This document shows positions 16,319 to 25,499 of a stretch of 64,000 nt of DNA, one piece after another. The position numbers and the translations under genes were made by a program. Origin of the DNA: Lentisphaeria bacterium (GTDB lineage Bacteria > Verrucomicrobiota > Lentisphaeria > Oligosphaerales > Oligosphaeraceae). The notes beneath the pieces are model-generated. The model was not told the origin of the DNA. It saw only the letters and a program-made list of their open reading frames with translations, and searched no databases. The DNA is taken from the NCBI GenBank assembly GCA_016287975.1, contig JAEEXV010000075.1, positions 1 to 64,000 on the forward strand, given 5' to 3'. Position 1 is the first letter of the stretch. Each line of letters begins with the position of its first letter.

Positions 16319-17305
16319 TTATTTCCACTTGTCGCGGGTATCGGCGAGGGGGCGCAGCGGGCGCGAACGGCCGACGTCGGGGCGCCTGAAGGCGCTCGCA
16401 ACCGCGTTGGGCAGGGATGCCTTCGCCCCCACGACCTGGGCCTGCATGCCCGTGGTTCGGGCCGTCATCTCCTGCGCGTTCGCGACGGCGCCAGCGCGGC
16501 GCTCCTCGGCGCGCGCCTGGGCGATGCGCTTGTCGGTCTCGGCCTGCAGGCTCTTGAGCCGCGCCGCCACATTGTCGACGATGCTGACATCCTCGATGTC
16601 CAGCGACAAGATCTCGAAGCAGGTGCCGCGGTCGAGGCCGCGCTCCAGGATCGCGCGTGTGATCACGCCTGGATCCTCCACGATCTCGCGGTGGGAGTTC
16701 GCGCGGCCGATCGTCGCCACGATGCCCTCGCCGACACGCGCCACGATCGTGTCCTCCATCGCCCCGCCGATCAGCCGGTCCAGGCGCGTGCGCACCGTGA
16801 TGCGCGCGCGCACCGCCAGCGCGATGCCGTCCTTCGCGACCGACACCAGCCCGTGCGCGTTGCTTTCGCGCCCGCGCTGCGGCACCTGCAGAACGATGGG
16901 GCGGACATGCTGCTCGACCGCCTTGGCGACGTCGCGTCCCGCCAGCGCCAGCCGCGAGATCTCGCTGAAGCCGATGTTCAGCCCCGCCTTGTCGACCGCG
17001 ATCGCCGCGCGCTGGACGCTCTGGAGCGTGCCGCCCGCCAGCACGTGGTCGGCCAGTTCGCTGCAGTCCACCTCCACCCCCGCCTTCCGCAGCACCTTCA
17101 GCGTCTGGAAGATCTCCCCTCGGTCGAGCCGCTGGAACTCCAGCACGAACATCCGATAGTAGCCCATCGGCACCCCCGCCGCGCGGCTCTCAATCCACAT
17201 CGGCGTGAAGCGCCAGACATTGCCCACCACCCACACCAGCAGCAGCACCAGGCACACCCCCAGCAGCACCGCGCAAGAAATCCCGAAAATCACCAGCGCA
17301 TTCAT
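16319..17305 (-). CDS. floA: Flotillin-like protein FloA (UPF0365)
   Basis: Bacterial flotillin with an SPFH/band-7 core, which organises membrane microdomains. It has one N-terminal membrane segment (residues 5-30, very Leu/Val rich). The family-specific stretches 'LAGRDVAKAV', ARITVRTRLDRLIGGA and ETIVARVGEGIV-like (DTIVARVGEGIVATIG) follow, then 'GLDRGTCFEILSLDIEDV' and a C-terminal coiled coil with KRIAQARAEERRAGAVANAQ. Length (328) is normal. The last 25 residues are Arg-rich and atypical. It starts five bases after the arfB stop, so the two form one transcript. The usual NfeD-type partner is not present in the window. Confidence 0.95.
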   Translation of the reverse strand: MNALVIFGISCAVLLGVCLVLLLVWVVGNVWRFTPMWIESRAAGVPMGYYRMFVLEFQRLDRGEIFQTLKVLRKAGVEVDCSELADHVLAGGTLQSVQRAAIAVDKAGLNIGFSEISRLALAGRDVAKAVEQHVRPIVLQVPQRGRESNAHGLVSVAKDGIALAVRARITVRTRLDRLIGGAMEDTIVARVGEGIVATIGRANSHREIVEDPGVITRAILERGLDRGTCFEILSLDIEDVSIVDNVAARLKSLQAETDKRIAQARAEERRAGAVANAQEMTARTTGMQAQVVGAKASLPNAVASAFRRPDVGRSRPLRPLADTRDKWK

Positions 17306-17309
17306 CGTC

Positions 17310-17744
17310 TCACTCCACAGTTCTCCGATTCGCCTTCAACTCCGAACGACGGCCCTTCTCCTCCCGCCGCTTCGCCTTCTGCGACTTCGGCACACTCGTC
17401 CGCCGACGCTTCACAGGCGGCGTCAGCGCCCGCGACAGCAACTCCCCCAGACGAGCCAGCGCCGCCTCGCGGTTCCGACGCTGGCTCCGAAACTCCGTCG
17501 CCTCGATCACGATCTCCCCGTCCTGCGTACACCGCCGCCCCGCCAGCCTCCGCAGCCGCGCCCGCACCTCCTCCGAGACCAAAGCCGATTCCGCGAACGC
17601 CCAGCGCAACTGCACGCCGCTGTCGCTCGTGTTCACCCCCTGCCCCCCTGGCCCCCTGCTGTGCATGCACGCAAAATGCAACTCCTCCCCAGGAGGCAGC
17701 AACTGCCCTCTCTCGTTCCCTTCCATCTCACGCGCCGCAGTCAT
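17310..17744 (-). CDS. arfB: Peptidyl-tRNA hydrolase ArfB-like (GGQ release factor)
   Basis: Rescue factor for ribosomes stalled without a stop codon. The GGQ loop lies at residues 33-35 in SRGPGGQGVNTSDSG. The RF-1-type fold continues to 'TEFRSQRRNREAAL'. A long basic tail (RRRTSVPKSQKAKRREEKGR) would reach into the empty mRNA channel. The start at 17744 gives 144 residues, close to the family norm. GGGAGG lies eight bases upstream, but it is also the last arm of the terminator of the preceding gene, with the U-run between it and the ATG. A later ATG at 17726 is possible. It is followed five bases later by floA. Confidence 0.88.
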   Translation of the reverse strand: MTAAREMEGNERGQLLPPGEELHFACMHSRGPGGQGVNTSDSGVQLRWAFAESALVSEEVRARLRRLAGRRCTQDGEIVIEATEFRSQRRNREAALARLGELLSRALTPPVKRRRTSVPKSQKAKRREEKGRRSELKANRRTVE

Positions 17745-17799
17745 AAAAAAAGCCTCCCGGCCGATGCGGTGCCTGCGCACCAACCACCCGCCCGGAGGC
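17745..17799 (-). terminator. Intrinsic terminator of the 62-aa gene, containing the arfB ribosome site
   Basis: On the minus strand a GCCTCC...GGAGGC stem, with an inner GGTGC-CTGC-GCACC-type hairpin, is followed by seven U residues. It lies 28 bases after the stop of the 62-aa gene. The GGGAGG arm is also the only ribosome site in front of arfB, whose ATG begins one base after the U-run. Confidence 0.85.
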
Positions 17800-17826
17800 C
17801 TTCAGCGTCAAAACAGCCGCAAGCGA

Positions 17827-18015
17827 CTATTTCTTGCCTTTCTTCGCGCCCTTCAGATAGGCCTCGGCCTCAGCGGCCTTGACGAAAACGGTCAGCGAAC
17901 GCCCGTCTTTGGTCGCGCCCTTGAAAGCGTAGCGGCCATTGTCGAACTTCACGCAATCGATCACTTCGGCGTCAACTTTCTTGCGGGCTTTGACATCCCA
18001 GAAGGTCTTCTTCAT
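17827..18015 (-). CDS. Small basic conserved-looking protein, 62 aa
   Basis: No family name can be given. The sequence begins MKKTFWDVKARKKVDAEV, continues through 'FDNGRYAFKGATKDGRSLTVFV', and ends in a Lys-rich tail (KGAKKGKK). This pattern of short strands with Gly-Arg turns and a basic tail recalls small RNA- or DNA-binding proteins. GAGGAT stands seven bases before the ATG at 18015. A longer frame upstream lacks such a site. It has its own candidate promoter (18126-18153) and an intrinsic terminator, so it is likely an abundant single-gene transcript. Confidence 0.75.
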   Translation of the reverse strand: MKKTFWDVKARKKVDAEVIDCVKFDNGRYAFKGATKDGRSLTVFVKAAEAEAYLKGAKKGKK

Positions 18016-18352
18016 TCTGGCGGATCCTCTTGTTGGTGGATTGGTTGGGGAACGCCCCCTATGCCGCAGGCAAAAACCAGACACCTGGACAATCCCAAAT
18101 GCCCTTTTTTGCGGCTCTGTTGAAAAATGTATCCCATGTTTTCATTTTCGCAAGCCGTTTTCAAGCATTTATGACACTTTTTTTCGTTTTTTTTCCAAAA
18201 ATCCCCGAAAATCCCCGTTTTCCAGCGTAAAACAACCCGCGCCGCCCCACCGCCCCCCCGATGTTTCAAATGCCAGTTTCAAACAAGTTTTCCAAGATGC
18301 GGTATATTAACCGCATTTCCCCACCACTTCCCCCCTCACCAGACGGAGCCAG
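18016..18352. promoter_or_regulatory. Divergent promoter region, AT-rich
   Basis: This holds the start signals of the 62-aa gene (minus) and the TetR gene (plus). On the minus strand TTGCGA (18148-18153), a 16-base spacer and TACATT (18126-18131) make a good candidate promoter, with a leader of about 100 bases. T-tracts at 18177-18196 lie upstream of it. On the plus strand TATATT (18303-18308), 45 bases before the TetR start, is a likely -10 without a clear -35. The block CCCCGAAAATCCCCG shows a 10-bp direct repeat (AAAATCCCCG). Confidence 0.55.
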
Positions 18353-19042
18353 ATGGCCAGAGCAACCGTAAAAGAAGATAGGAACGACGTGCGCAAGCGG
18401 CTGCTGCGCACGGGGCTGCGCCTTTTCTCGCAGAAGGGGTTTGACGGCGCGACCGTGCGCGAGATCTGCGACGAGGCGGAGAGCAACCTGGCGGCGATCA
18501 ACTACTACTTCGGGGACAAGACGGGCTATTTCCAGTCCGTGCGCGCCTACGCTCGCGACCTGCTGCACGAGATCACGCGCGACATCCTGGAGGACCAGGT
18601 GGACGCGGATCCGTGGGGAACGCTGCGGCGGCACATCTCCGTCCTGCTCAGCAGTTCCTACGACAACACGCTGTTCCAGGCGGCTCGCCTCCGCATGCGC
18701 GAACTGCTGGACATCGAGCGCATGGCGCTGTTCCCGAAGGACGACGCCGAGGAGCAGCAGAGGGTGCAGTTCGACGGGCAGATCACGCGCCTGATGTCCG
18801 CCCTCCTCGGCCCCGAGGCCGCCACCCCGCGCAACCTCACCCTGCTGCGCTACACCTATTTCAGCATGAGCCTCTTCCTCATCATCCAGAACCACCTCGA
18901 CGAGCATTTCCAGGGCGACGAAGGCATCCGCCTCAGCGCCCTGGTCACCCGCGACGAGCTGGCCGACTTCATCCTCGCCACCATCCGCCGCTCCGTCCAC
19001 GAAATGCAGCACCCCTCTCCCGCGCAGCCACCCCTTTCCTGA
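18353..19042 (+). CDS. TetR/AcrR-family regulator (CecR-like)
   Basis: The N-terminal helix-turn-helix (residues 12-60) reads 'RLLRTGLRLFSQKGFDGATVREIC' then 'SNLAAINYYFGDKTGYF', the standard TetR DNA-binding unit. It has a longer ligand domain with a DUF1956-like region (LDIERMALFPKD, 'LLRYTYFSMSLFLII'), as in CecR/YbiH. CGGAGC precedes the start. It heads an efflux operon and is 53 bases from the outer-membrane component, so it most probably represses the pump and senses one of its substrates. Confidence 0.93.
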   Translation: MARATVKEDRNDVRKRLLRTGLRLFSQKGFDGATVREICDEAESNLAAINYYFGDKTGYFQSVRAYARDLLHEITRDILEDQVDADPWGTLRRHISVLLSSSYDNTLFQAARLRMRELLDIERMALFPKDDAEEQQRVQFDGQITRLMSALLGPEAATPRNLTLLRYTYFSMSLFLIIQNHLDEHFQGDEGIRLSALVTRDELADFILATIRRSVHEMQHPSPAQPPLS

Positions 19043-19095
19043 CACAAGTCCCCGACACAATTTTCCAGTCCAACCGCCGTTTACTTTACAACATC

Positions 19096-20406
19096 ATGAA
19101 ACACCTCGCCCATATCCTGCTTCCGCTTCTGCTCCTCCTCGCCGCCCCGCTGCCCGCAGGCGACAAACTCAAACTCACCCTGGATGAGGCGAAGGCGATC
19201 GCCCTCAAGAACAACCCGACGCTGGCCCGCGCGAAGGCCAGCATCGAGGCCGCGCGCGCCGCGATCGAGCAGGCCACCGCAGCCTACTATCCCTCCGTCG
19301 ACCTCTCCGCAGGGGCAACCCGCCTGCGCGACTATCCCACCCGCCCCAACCGCGACTACGACAACACCACCCAGTACTCCCTCGGCCTCTCCGCCAGCTG
19401 GCTCATCTACAACGGCGGCGCGCGCGAGTTCAGCTACCTCATCGCGAAGGCAGGCGGCGAAACCGCCCTCCAGGAGCACGCCGACGCCCGACGCACCCTC
19501 CTTGAAAACGTCTCCTACGCCTTCTATATCGTCGTCCAGTCCCAGAACGCCATGGACATCGCCAAGCAGGACGCCGAGTTCAACCGCCAGCTCCTCGAAG
19601 ATTCCAAGAAGAAGCTCGACCTGGGCGTCGCCAAGCAGAGCGAGGTGCTGAACTTCAAGTACCAGGTCGAGAAGGCCGAGATCAACTACATCTCCTCCGA
19701 GGAGACCTGGCGCAACGCCTGCATCGCCCTGGGGCAGCTGCTCGTCATCGAGCAGGAGTCCATCTGGGACGCCATCGAACTGGCCCCCGCCACCGCCGAC
19801 CCCGCCAAGGTGCCGCCCGCCGACGTCAAGGCCATGCTGCACTACGCCGCCGAGCACCGCCCCGACCTCAAGCAGGCCGAGCAGGAGGTGCTCCGCGCCG
19901 AATACGGCGTCTCCCTCGCCAGGTCCACCTGGCAGCCGACCGTCTCCGCCTTCTACAACTACGACTTCCAGCGCACCCACTCCGCGCGCTTCAACACCCA
20001 CTACGACCGCGGCGTCACCTTCGGCGTCTCCGCCTCCTGGAACATCTTCGGCGGCGGCGCCACCACCGCCGCCGTCTCCGCCGCGCAGGCGCAGCTCGAC
20101 GCCGCCCGCGAGGCCCTGAACACCATCCGCCTGGCCGTCAACGCCAATGTCCGCGAATGCTGCATCCGCCTGGAGACCAACCGACGCACCCTCGAAAAGC
20201 AGATCCAGCTCCACGAGATCGCCAAGCAGATCCGCGACCTCGTCCACGAGGAGTACCTCGGCGGCACCGCCACCATCACCCGCCTCAACGAGGTCCAGAC
20301 CGACCTCACCAACGCCGCCAACGCCAAATCCATCGCCGAGGTCAGCCTCCTCAACAGCATCGAGCGCCTCGCCGCCGCCACCGGCCAGAACCTCCAAGCC
20401 AAATAA
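19096..20406 (+). CDS. TolC-family outer membrane efflux protein
   Basis: Signal peptide MKHLAHILLPLLLLLAAPLP, then the outer membrane factor fold. 'LTLDEAKAIALKNNPTLARA' marks the first OEP repeat (residues 25-210). The second repeat includes 'HRPDLKQAEQEVLRAEYGV', a classical PDL-type motif, and 'GVSASWNIFGGGATTAAVS'. With 436 residues it is of normal length. The start was taken at the signal peptide; a much longer frame upstream is an artefact. No ribosome site is present. It forms the exit duct for the adaptor and RND pump that follow. Confidence 0.95.
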   Translation: MKHLAHILLPLLLLLAAPLPAGDKLKLTLDEAKAIALKNNPTLARAKASIEAARAAIEQATAAYYPSVDLSAGATRLRDYPTRPNRDYDNTTQYSLGLSASWLIYNGGAREFSYLIAKAGGETALQEHADARRTLLENVSYAFYIVVQSQNAMDIAKQDAEFNRQLLEDSKKKLDLGVAKQSEVLNFKYQVEKAEINYISSEETWRNACIALGQLLVIEQESIWDAIELAPATADPAKVPPADVKAMLHYAAEHRPDLKQAEQEVLRAEYGVSLARSTWQPTVSAFYNYDFQRTHSARFNTHYDRGVTFGVSASWNIFGGGATTAAVSAAQAQLDAAREALNTIRLAVNANVRECCIRLETNRRTLEKQIQLHEIAKQIRDLVHEEYLGGTATITRLNEVQTDLTNAANAKSIAEVSLLNSIERLAAATGQNLQAK

Positions 20407-20412
20407 ACTAAT

Positions 20413-21891
20413 ATGAAAGCAATCCGCGCCCTCCTCGCCATCCTCTGCGTCGCCGCCATCCTCGCAGGCGCCGTCTACGGAATGCGCCGCATCGCCGCCT
20501 ACCGCGACGCCGCCCAGAAGAGCGCCGCGGGCAGACGCTCCACCGCCGTCACCGTGCGCACGGGGAAAGTCGGCCAGGCCGACCTCCGCAACGTCCTCAC
20601 CTTCAACGGAGACATCGAGGCCATCCGCACCGTCGACATCATGCCGCGCGTCAGCGGACGCCTCCTCAAACTCGAACTCGAGGACGGGCGCCCCGTCGAG
20701 GAAGGCGTCTATTTCAGGGAGGGGACCCTCATCGCCCGTCTCGACGACCGCGAATACCACGCCAAGCTCTCCAGCGCCAAGGCCGCCGTCAGCCAGGCAG
20801 ACGCCGCCGTCAGCCAGGCGCAGGCAGGCCTCGCCTCCGCCAAGGCCGCCAAGTCCTCCGCCGAGGCCGCCCTCATCGCCGCCAAGGCAGAACTCGAACA
20901 GCAGCGCTCCAGCCTCCTGAGCGCCAAGGCCGCCGTCGCCTCCGCCCAGGCCAGCTTCGCCGACAAGGAGCGCGAGCGCAAGCGCCAGCAGAACCTCGTC
21001 GACAAGAAGGCCGCGACCCAGCAGAGCCTCGACCAGGCCATCACCGCCTTCGACCAGGCCGTCGCCGCCCTCCGCCGCGCCGAGGCCGACCAGCAGACCG
21101 CCGAGGCCAGGATCGCCTCCGCCGACGCCGCCATCGCCAAGTCCGACGCCGCCGTCCAGCAGTCCGACGCCGCCGTCCAGCAGGCCGCCGCGGGCCTGAA
21201 GCAGGCCGAGGCCGCGCGCGAGAAGGCCAAGGCGCAGGAGGAGGAGGCCCAGCTGAACTACGACGAGACCCGCATCTACGCCCCGATGAACGGCATCATC
21301 AGCAAGAAGCACATCGACCCGGGCGCGATGGTGTCGAGCACCACGCCCATCGTCTCGCAGGTCTCCATCGCCACCGTCAAGGTCGTCATCTCCATCCCCG
21401 TCAACCACCTCTCCCACATCATCCCGAAGGACGTCCGCCTCCGCGACGGCAAGCCCGCCGCCACGCCCACCACCGCCACCCTGCGCACCGCCGCGCTGCC
21501 TGGCCGCGCCATCGACTGCACCGTCGAGAAGATCTATCCGACCGTCAACGCCGTCACCCGCACCGCCCAGGTCGAGTTCCGCGTCCAGAACATCCGCGGC
21601 GACCAGGGCATGTTCATGCTCCGCCCTGGGATGTACGCCACCGTCGAACTCCTGCTGGAGGAGCGCAAGCAGGTCACCGCCGTCGACATCGCCCTCCCCG
21701 TCCGCAACCGCGACCGCCAGCTCGTCTATGTCTGCGAGGGCGACCATGTCAAGGCCGTGCCCGTCAAGCTCGGCGTGCGCTTCGGCGACCTCGTCGAGAT
21801 CACCGAGGGGCTCAAGCCCGGCCAGGAGATCGTCACCCAGGGGCAGCACCGCCTCACCGACGGCGCCGCCATCCAGCGCGTCAACGACTGA
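20413..21891 (+). CDS. RND efflux periplasmic adaptor (HlyD/MFP family)
   Basis: An N-terminal anchor or signal segment (residues 5-25) is followed by a biotinyl-lipoyl half (GDIEAIRTVDIMPRVSGRL). Then comes an unusually long Ala/Gln/Lys-rich coiled coil from about 120 to 285, with repeats such as KAAVSQADAAVSQAQAGLAS. The second lipoyl half and beta-barrel follow (YDETRIYAPMNGIISKKHID, 'GDRDRQLVYVCEGD'-like). The hairpin, about 165 residues, is longer than in AcrA and would bridge a deep periplasm. It lies six bases after the TolC-like gene, with no ribosome site. Confidence 0.95.
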   Translation: MKAIRALLAILCVAAILAGAVYGMRRIAAYRDAAQKSAAGRRSTAVTVRTGKVGQADLRNVLTFNGDIEAIRTVDIMPRVSGRLLKLELEDGRPVEEGVYFREGTLIARLDDREYHAKLSSAKAAVSQADAAVSQAQAGLASAKAAKSSAEAALIAAKAELEQQRSSLLSAKAAVASAQASFADKERERKRQQNLVDKKAATQQSLDQAITAFDQAVAALRRAEADQQTAEARIASADAAIAKSDAAVQQSDAAVQQAAAGLKQAEAAREKAKAQEEEAQLNYDETRIYAPMNGIISKKHIDPGAMVSSTTPIVSQVSIATVKVVISIPVNHLSHIIPKDVRLRDGKPAATPTTATLRTAALPGRAIDCTVEKIYPTVNAVTRTAQVEFRVQNIRGDQGMFMLRPGMYATVELLLEERKQVTAVDIALPVRNRDRQLVYVCEGDHVKAVPVKLGVRFGDLVEITEGLKPGQEIVTQGQHRLTDGAAIQRVND

Positions 21892-21924
21892 CCCCCATCA
21901 TGGCCTCCACCCTATAGCCGCACT

Positions 21925-24900
21925 ATGAAACTCCCAGAATTCGGTGTAACCAGGCCAGTCGCCACCTCGATGCTCTTCCTCGCCGTGCTGCTGCTCGGCG
22001 TCATCTGCTTCTACAAGCTCGGCATCGACCTCATGCCCGACATCGAGCCCACCCGCATCACCGTCATGACCACCTGGGAGGGCGCCTCCGCCGAGGACGT
22101 CGAGACCAAGGTCACGCGCGTCCTCGAAAAACGCCTCGGCTCCGTCTCCAACCTCGACGAAATCCGCTCCAACAGCTCCGAGGGCTCCTCCACCATCAAC
22201 TGCACCTTCACCTGGGGCACCAACATCGACGAGGCCTCCAACGACGTGCGCAGCAAGGTCGACATGGCCGAACGCAGCCTCCCCGACGACGTCGACAAGC
22301 CCACCATCTTCAAGTTCGACTCCGCCGACATGCCCATCATGACCATCGGCGTCACCGCGAAGGAATCCATCGAGAAACTCTATGACATCGTCGACGACGA
22401 GGTCGCACAGCCGCTGCAGCGCCTCGACGGCGTCGGCTCCGTCCAGGTCTTCGGCGGCCTCAACCGCCAGATCAACGTCATCCTCTCCCGCGAGAAGCTC
22501 GCGGGATACGGCCTCACCCTCGCCGACATCGAGAAGGCCATCGCCGACGAGAACAAGACCCTCCCCGCAGGCACCCTCAAGCTCAGCTCCGTCGAATACA
22601 CCATCCGCATCCTCGGCGAATACGTCGACCCCGCCCAGCTGCGCGAAATCCCCCTCCTGCGCCAGAACGGCTCCATCCTCCGCCTCAAGGACGTCGCGGT
22701 GGTCGAGGACGCCTTCAAGGAGGTCACCCAGTATGTCGAGACCATGAGCCGCGACGGCCTCATCATGATCGTCCAGAAGCGCACGGGCGCCAACTCCGTC
22801 GCCGTCTGCCAGGCAGTCCGCGAGGAACTCAAACGCCTGGAGGAGGTCATCCCGCGCGACATCAAGTTCTACGTCGTCAACGACTCCTCCACCTTCATCA
22901 CCCAGTCCGTCAACAACGTCAAGGGCACCGTCCTCTGGGGCGGGCTCTTCGTCATCATCGTCTCGTTCCTCTTCCTGCGCTCGCTGCGCTCCTCGCTGGT
23001 GATCGCGCTCACGATCCCGTTCTCGCTCATCATCGCCTTCTGCTTCATGTATTTCATGGGCTGGACCATCAACATGATCAGCCTCTCCGCGCTCGCCATC
23101 GCCATCGGCATGGTCGTCGACAACGCCATCGTCGTCCTCGAGAACATCTCCAGCCAGATCGCGCGGGGCGTCCGCGTGCGCGAGGCCTCCATGTTCGCCG
23201 CCTCCGAGGTCGGCCTCTCCCTCATCGCCTCCACCGCCACCACCATCTGCGTCTTCCTCCCACTCGTCTTCGTGCAGGGGCCCACAGGCATCATCTTCCG
23301 CCAGCTCGGCGGCCTCGTCACCGCCACCCTCCTCGCCTCCTTCTGCTGCGCCCTCATGCTCACCCCCATGCTCTCCAGCAAGCTCCTCCGCCCCGCGGCG
23401 CCAGACACGCCAGGCGAGAAGCCATCCCCGATGCGCCGCCTCTTCCGCTGGTCCGAGAACCTCTTCCTGCGCGTCGAGGGGGCATACGGCTGGCTCCTCT
23501 CCTGGTGCCTGCGCCACCGCTTCCTGGTCATCCTCGCGGGCACCTGCATCGTCGCCGCAGGCCTCCTCGCCATCCCCTTCGTCGGCACCGAGTTCACCCC
23601 CGACCAGGACACCGGCGAGATGGAGATCCAGTTCCAGCTGCCCGTCTCCACCCGCGCCGAACTCACCGCCGAGACCGCGCGCCGCATCACCCGCCTCGTC
23701 TATGAAAAGGAGAAGCTCCTCCTTGAAAAATACAAGGGCAGGGGCGGCATCGCGCCCGACGAGTACGGCGCGCCGCGCACGACGGGCATCCGCTACGACA
23801 ACTGGCGCGCAGGCAACTCCTCGCGGGGCTGGGGCAACCGCGGCTCCCACAGCGGCCGCGTGAACATCCGCCTCATCCCGCGCGAGGAGCGCCCCTACGG
23901 CACCGCCGAGCTCGCCAACGAGGTCCTCAAGGAACTGCGCACCTGGCCCTCCCTCGACCGCATCTTCCTCTCCACCTCCAACCGCCTGATGAACATGATG
24001 ATGGGCGGCTCCAACGAAAAGCCCATCATCGTCCGCGTCCTCGGCTACGACCTCGACACCACCCTCAACATCGCGGGGCAGATCAAGGACCTCTGCCACG
24101 ACATCCGCGGCGCCGTCGACCCCACCATCACCTTCGACAACGGAAACCGCGAAATCGTCATCAACATCGACCGCGACGCGGCCGCCGCCCTCGGCGTCAA
24201 CGTCAACGAAATCGTCTCCTCCATCCGCACCCTCTTCTACGGCCGCACCGCCTCCGAGTTCCGCCAGGGCGAGGACGAATACGACATCTTCATCCAGCTC
24301 GGGGAAGGCGAGCGCCGCACCGTCAACGACCTGCTCAACTCCGAAATCACCGTCGGCGGCAACCGCATCCGCATCGACGCCTTCGCCACCATCACCGAGG
24401 AGCTCGGCCCCGTCACCATCAACCGCATCGACCAGGAGCGCTGCGTCACCCTCCAGGTCGACATCTACGGACGCTCCCTCGGCGAGGTCGCCAACGACCT
24501 CAAGCACGCCATCAACACCCAGATCCTCCTCCCGCAGGGCGTCTCCATCGACTACGCGGGGCAGATCAAGGAGCAGGACAAGTCCTTCGGCGACCTCACC
24601 CTGATGCTCGTCCTCGGCGTCTTCCTCGTCTACATGGTCATGGCCGCCCAGTTCGAATCCCACACCGCCCCCTTCATCGTCATGTTCTCCATCCCGTTCG
24701 CCTTCGCGGGCGCCATCTTCGCCCTCGGCCTCTTCGGCCTCACCCTCAACATCATGAGCTTCATCGGGCTCATCATGCTCGTCGGCACCGTCGTCAACAA
24801 CGCCATCGTCCTCATCGACTTCATCGACATCCTCCGAGCCCGAGGCGAAAAGGTCCTCGACGCCATCTCGCACGCAGGCCGCGCCCGCCTCCGCCCCGTC

Positions 24901-25077
24901 CTCATGACCACCCTCACCACCATCTTCGGCATGCTCCCCATGGCCCTCTCCCAGGCCACCGGCGCCGAAATGTGGCAGCCCCTCGCCGTCTGCATCATCG
25001 GCGGCCTCGCCCTATCCACCCTCGTCACCCTCGCCTTCATCCCGACCCTCTACTCCTTCTGCATCAAGGACAGGTAG
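21925..25077 (+). CDS. RND multidrug efflux permease (HAE-1 type)
   Basis: At 1050 residues it has normal length, with twelve membrane helices and two large periplasmic loops. It starts MKLPEFGVTRPVATSM like other inner-membrane RND pumps. TM4 carries VVDNAIVVLENIS, so the first Asp of the proton relay is kept and the second is Asn. TM10 has VVNNAIVLIDF, with Asn where AcrB has Lys940. This relay variant occurs in a wide group of RND pumps and does not mean loss of function. A glycine-rich stretch 'GNSSRGWGNRGSHSGR' (about 630-650) lies in a porter loop. It works with the adaptor and TolC-like protein just upstream. Confidence 0.95.
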   Translation: MKLPEFGVTRPVATSMLFLAVLLLGVICFYKLGIDLMPDIEPTRITVMTTWEGASAEDVETKVTRVLEKRLGSVSNLDEIRSNSSEGSSTINCTFTWGTNIDEASNDVRSKVDMAERSLPDDVDKPTIFKFDSADMPIMTIGVTAKESIEKLYDIVDDEVAQPLQRLDGVGSVQVFGGLNRQINVILSREKLAGYGLTLADIEKAIADENKTLPAGTLKLSSVEYTIRILGEYVDPAQLREIPLLRQNGSILRLKDVAVVEDAFKEVTQYVETMSRDGLIMIVQKRTGANSVAVCQAVREELKRLEEVIPRDIKFYVVNDSSTFITQSVNNVKGTVLWGGLFVIIVSFLFLRSLRSSLVIALTIPFSLIIAFCFMYFMGWTINMISLSALAIAIGMVVDNAIVVLENISSQIARGVRVREASMFAASEVGLSLIASTATTICVFLPLVFVQGPTGIIFRQLGGLVTATLLASFCCALMLTPMLSSKLLRPAAPDTPGEKPSPMRRLFRWSENLFLRVEGAYGWLLSWCLRHRFLVILAGTCIVAAGLLAIPFVGTEFTPDQDTGEMEIQFQLPVSTRAELTAETARRITRLVYEKEKLLLEKYKGRGGIAPDEYGAPRTTGIRYDNWRAGNSSRGWGNRGSHSGRVNIRLIPREERPYGTAELANEVLKELRTWPSLDRIFLSTSNRLMNMMMGGSNEKPIIVRVLGYDLDTTLNIAGQIKDLCHDIRGAVDPTITFDNGNREIVINIDRDAAAALGVNVNEIVSSIRTLFYGRTASEFRQGEDEYDIFIQLGEGERRTVNDLLNSEITVGGNRIRIDAFATITEELGPVTINRIDQERCVTLQVDIYGRSLGEVANDLKHAINTQILLPQGVSIDYAGQIKEQDKSFGDLTLMLVLGVFLVYMVMAAQFESHTAPFIVMFSIPFAFAGAIFALGLFGLTLNIMSFIGLIMLVGTVVNNAIVLIDFIDILRARGEKVLDAISHAGRARLRPVLMTTLTTIFGMLPMALSQATGAEMWQPLAVCIIGGLALSTLVTLAFIPTLYSFCIKDR

Positions 25078-25084
25078 GCCCGCC

Positions 25085-25387
25085 ATGAAACTCGTCTTCA
25101 TCGTCTTCAACATCTCCATCCAGGAGGACGTCGAGCAGCGCCTCCGCCAGCTCGGCATCGACTGCTACACCCTCTGGCCCCGCCTCCAGGGCAAGGGCGT
25201 CTCCACAGGCCCCCGCATGGACACCAGCATCTGGCCGGGCGCCAACGCCGCCATGATGGTCGTCACCGCCGAGGACAAGGCCAGGGAACTCCTCGCCGCC
25301 GTCGACGAAATGCGCCGCACCATCGGAAAAAACGAGGGGATCAAGGCCTTCCTCCTCAATGTCGAGGCCATGACGGGCGACATCTAG
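25085..25387 (+). CDS. PG0541-like transporter-associated small protein
   Basis: A 100-residue soluble protein starting MKLVFIVFNISIQEDVEQRL, with 'GIDCYTLWPRLQGKG' and a P-II-like alternation of strands and helices ending 'GIKAFLLNVEAMTG'. This is the pattern of the PG0541 family, found almost only behind RND pump genes in Bacteroidetes and relatives. A sensing or gating role at the pump is assumed by analogy with P-II proteins and is untested. It lies seven bases after the permease with a weak AGG site, so it is the last gene of the efflux operon. Confidence 0.8.
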   Translation: MKLVFIVFNISIQEDVEQRLRQLGIDCYTLWPRLQGKGVSTGPRMDTSIWPGANAAMMVVTAEDKARELLAAVDEMRRTIGKNEGIKAFLLNVEAMTGDI

Positions 25388-25499
25388 CCCCGCGCCGCGC
25401 CCCATCTGATTCCCGACTGCGCCGCCCGACGGATTGCCATTGACGGCTTATAGTATTGCATTCGCCACATCCGTCCGTTCTCCCAAAGGGCTATTCCGC

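Noticed and set aside
19081..24873. Antisense open frames of 922 and 991 codons opposite the efflux genes
   Set aside because: They mirror the TolC-like, adaptor and RND genes. Strong C-ending codon use removes stop codons from the opposite strand, and the products are low-complexity Gly/Glu/Asp/Val strings with no domain.
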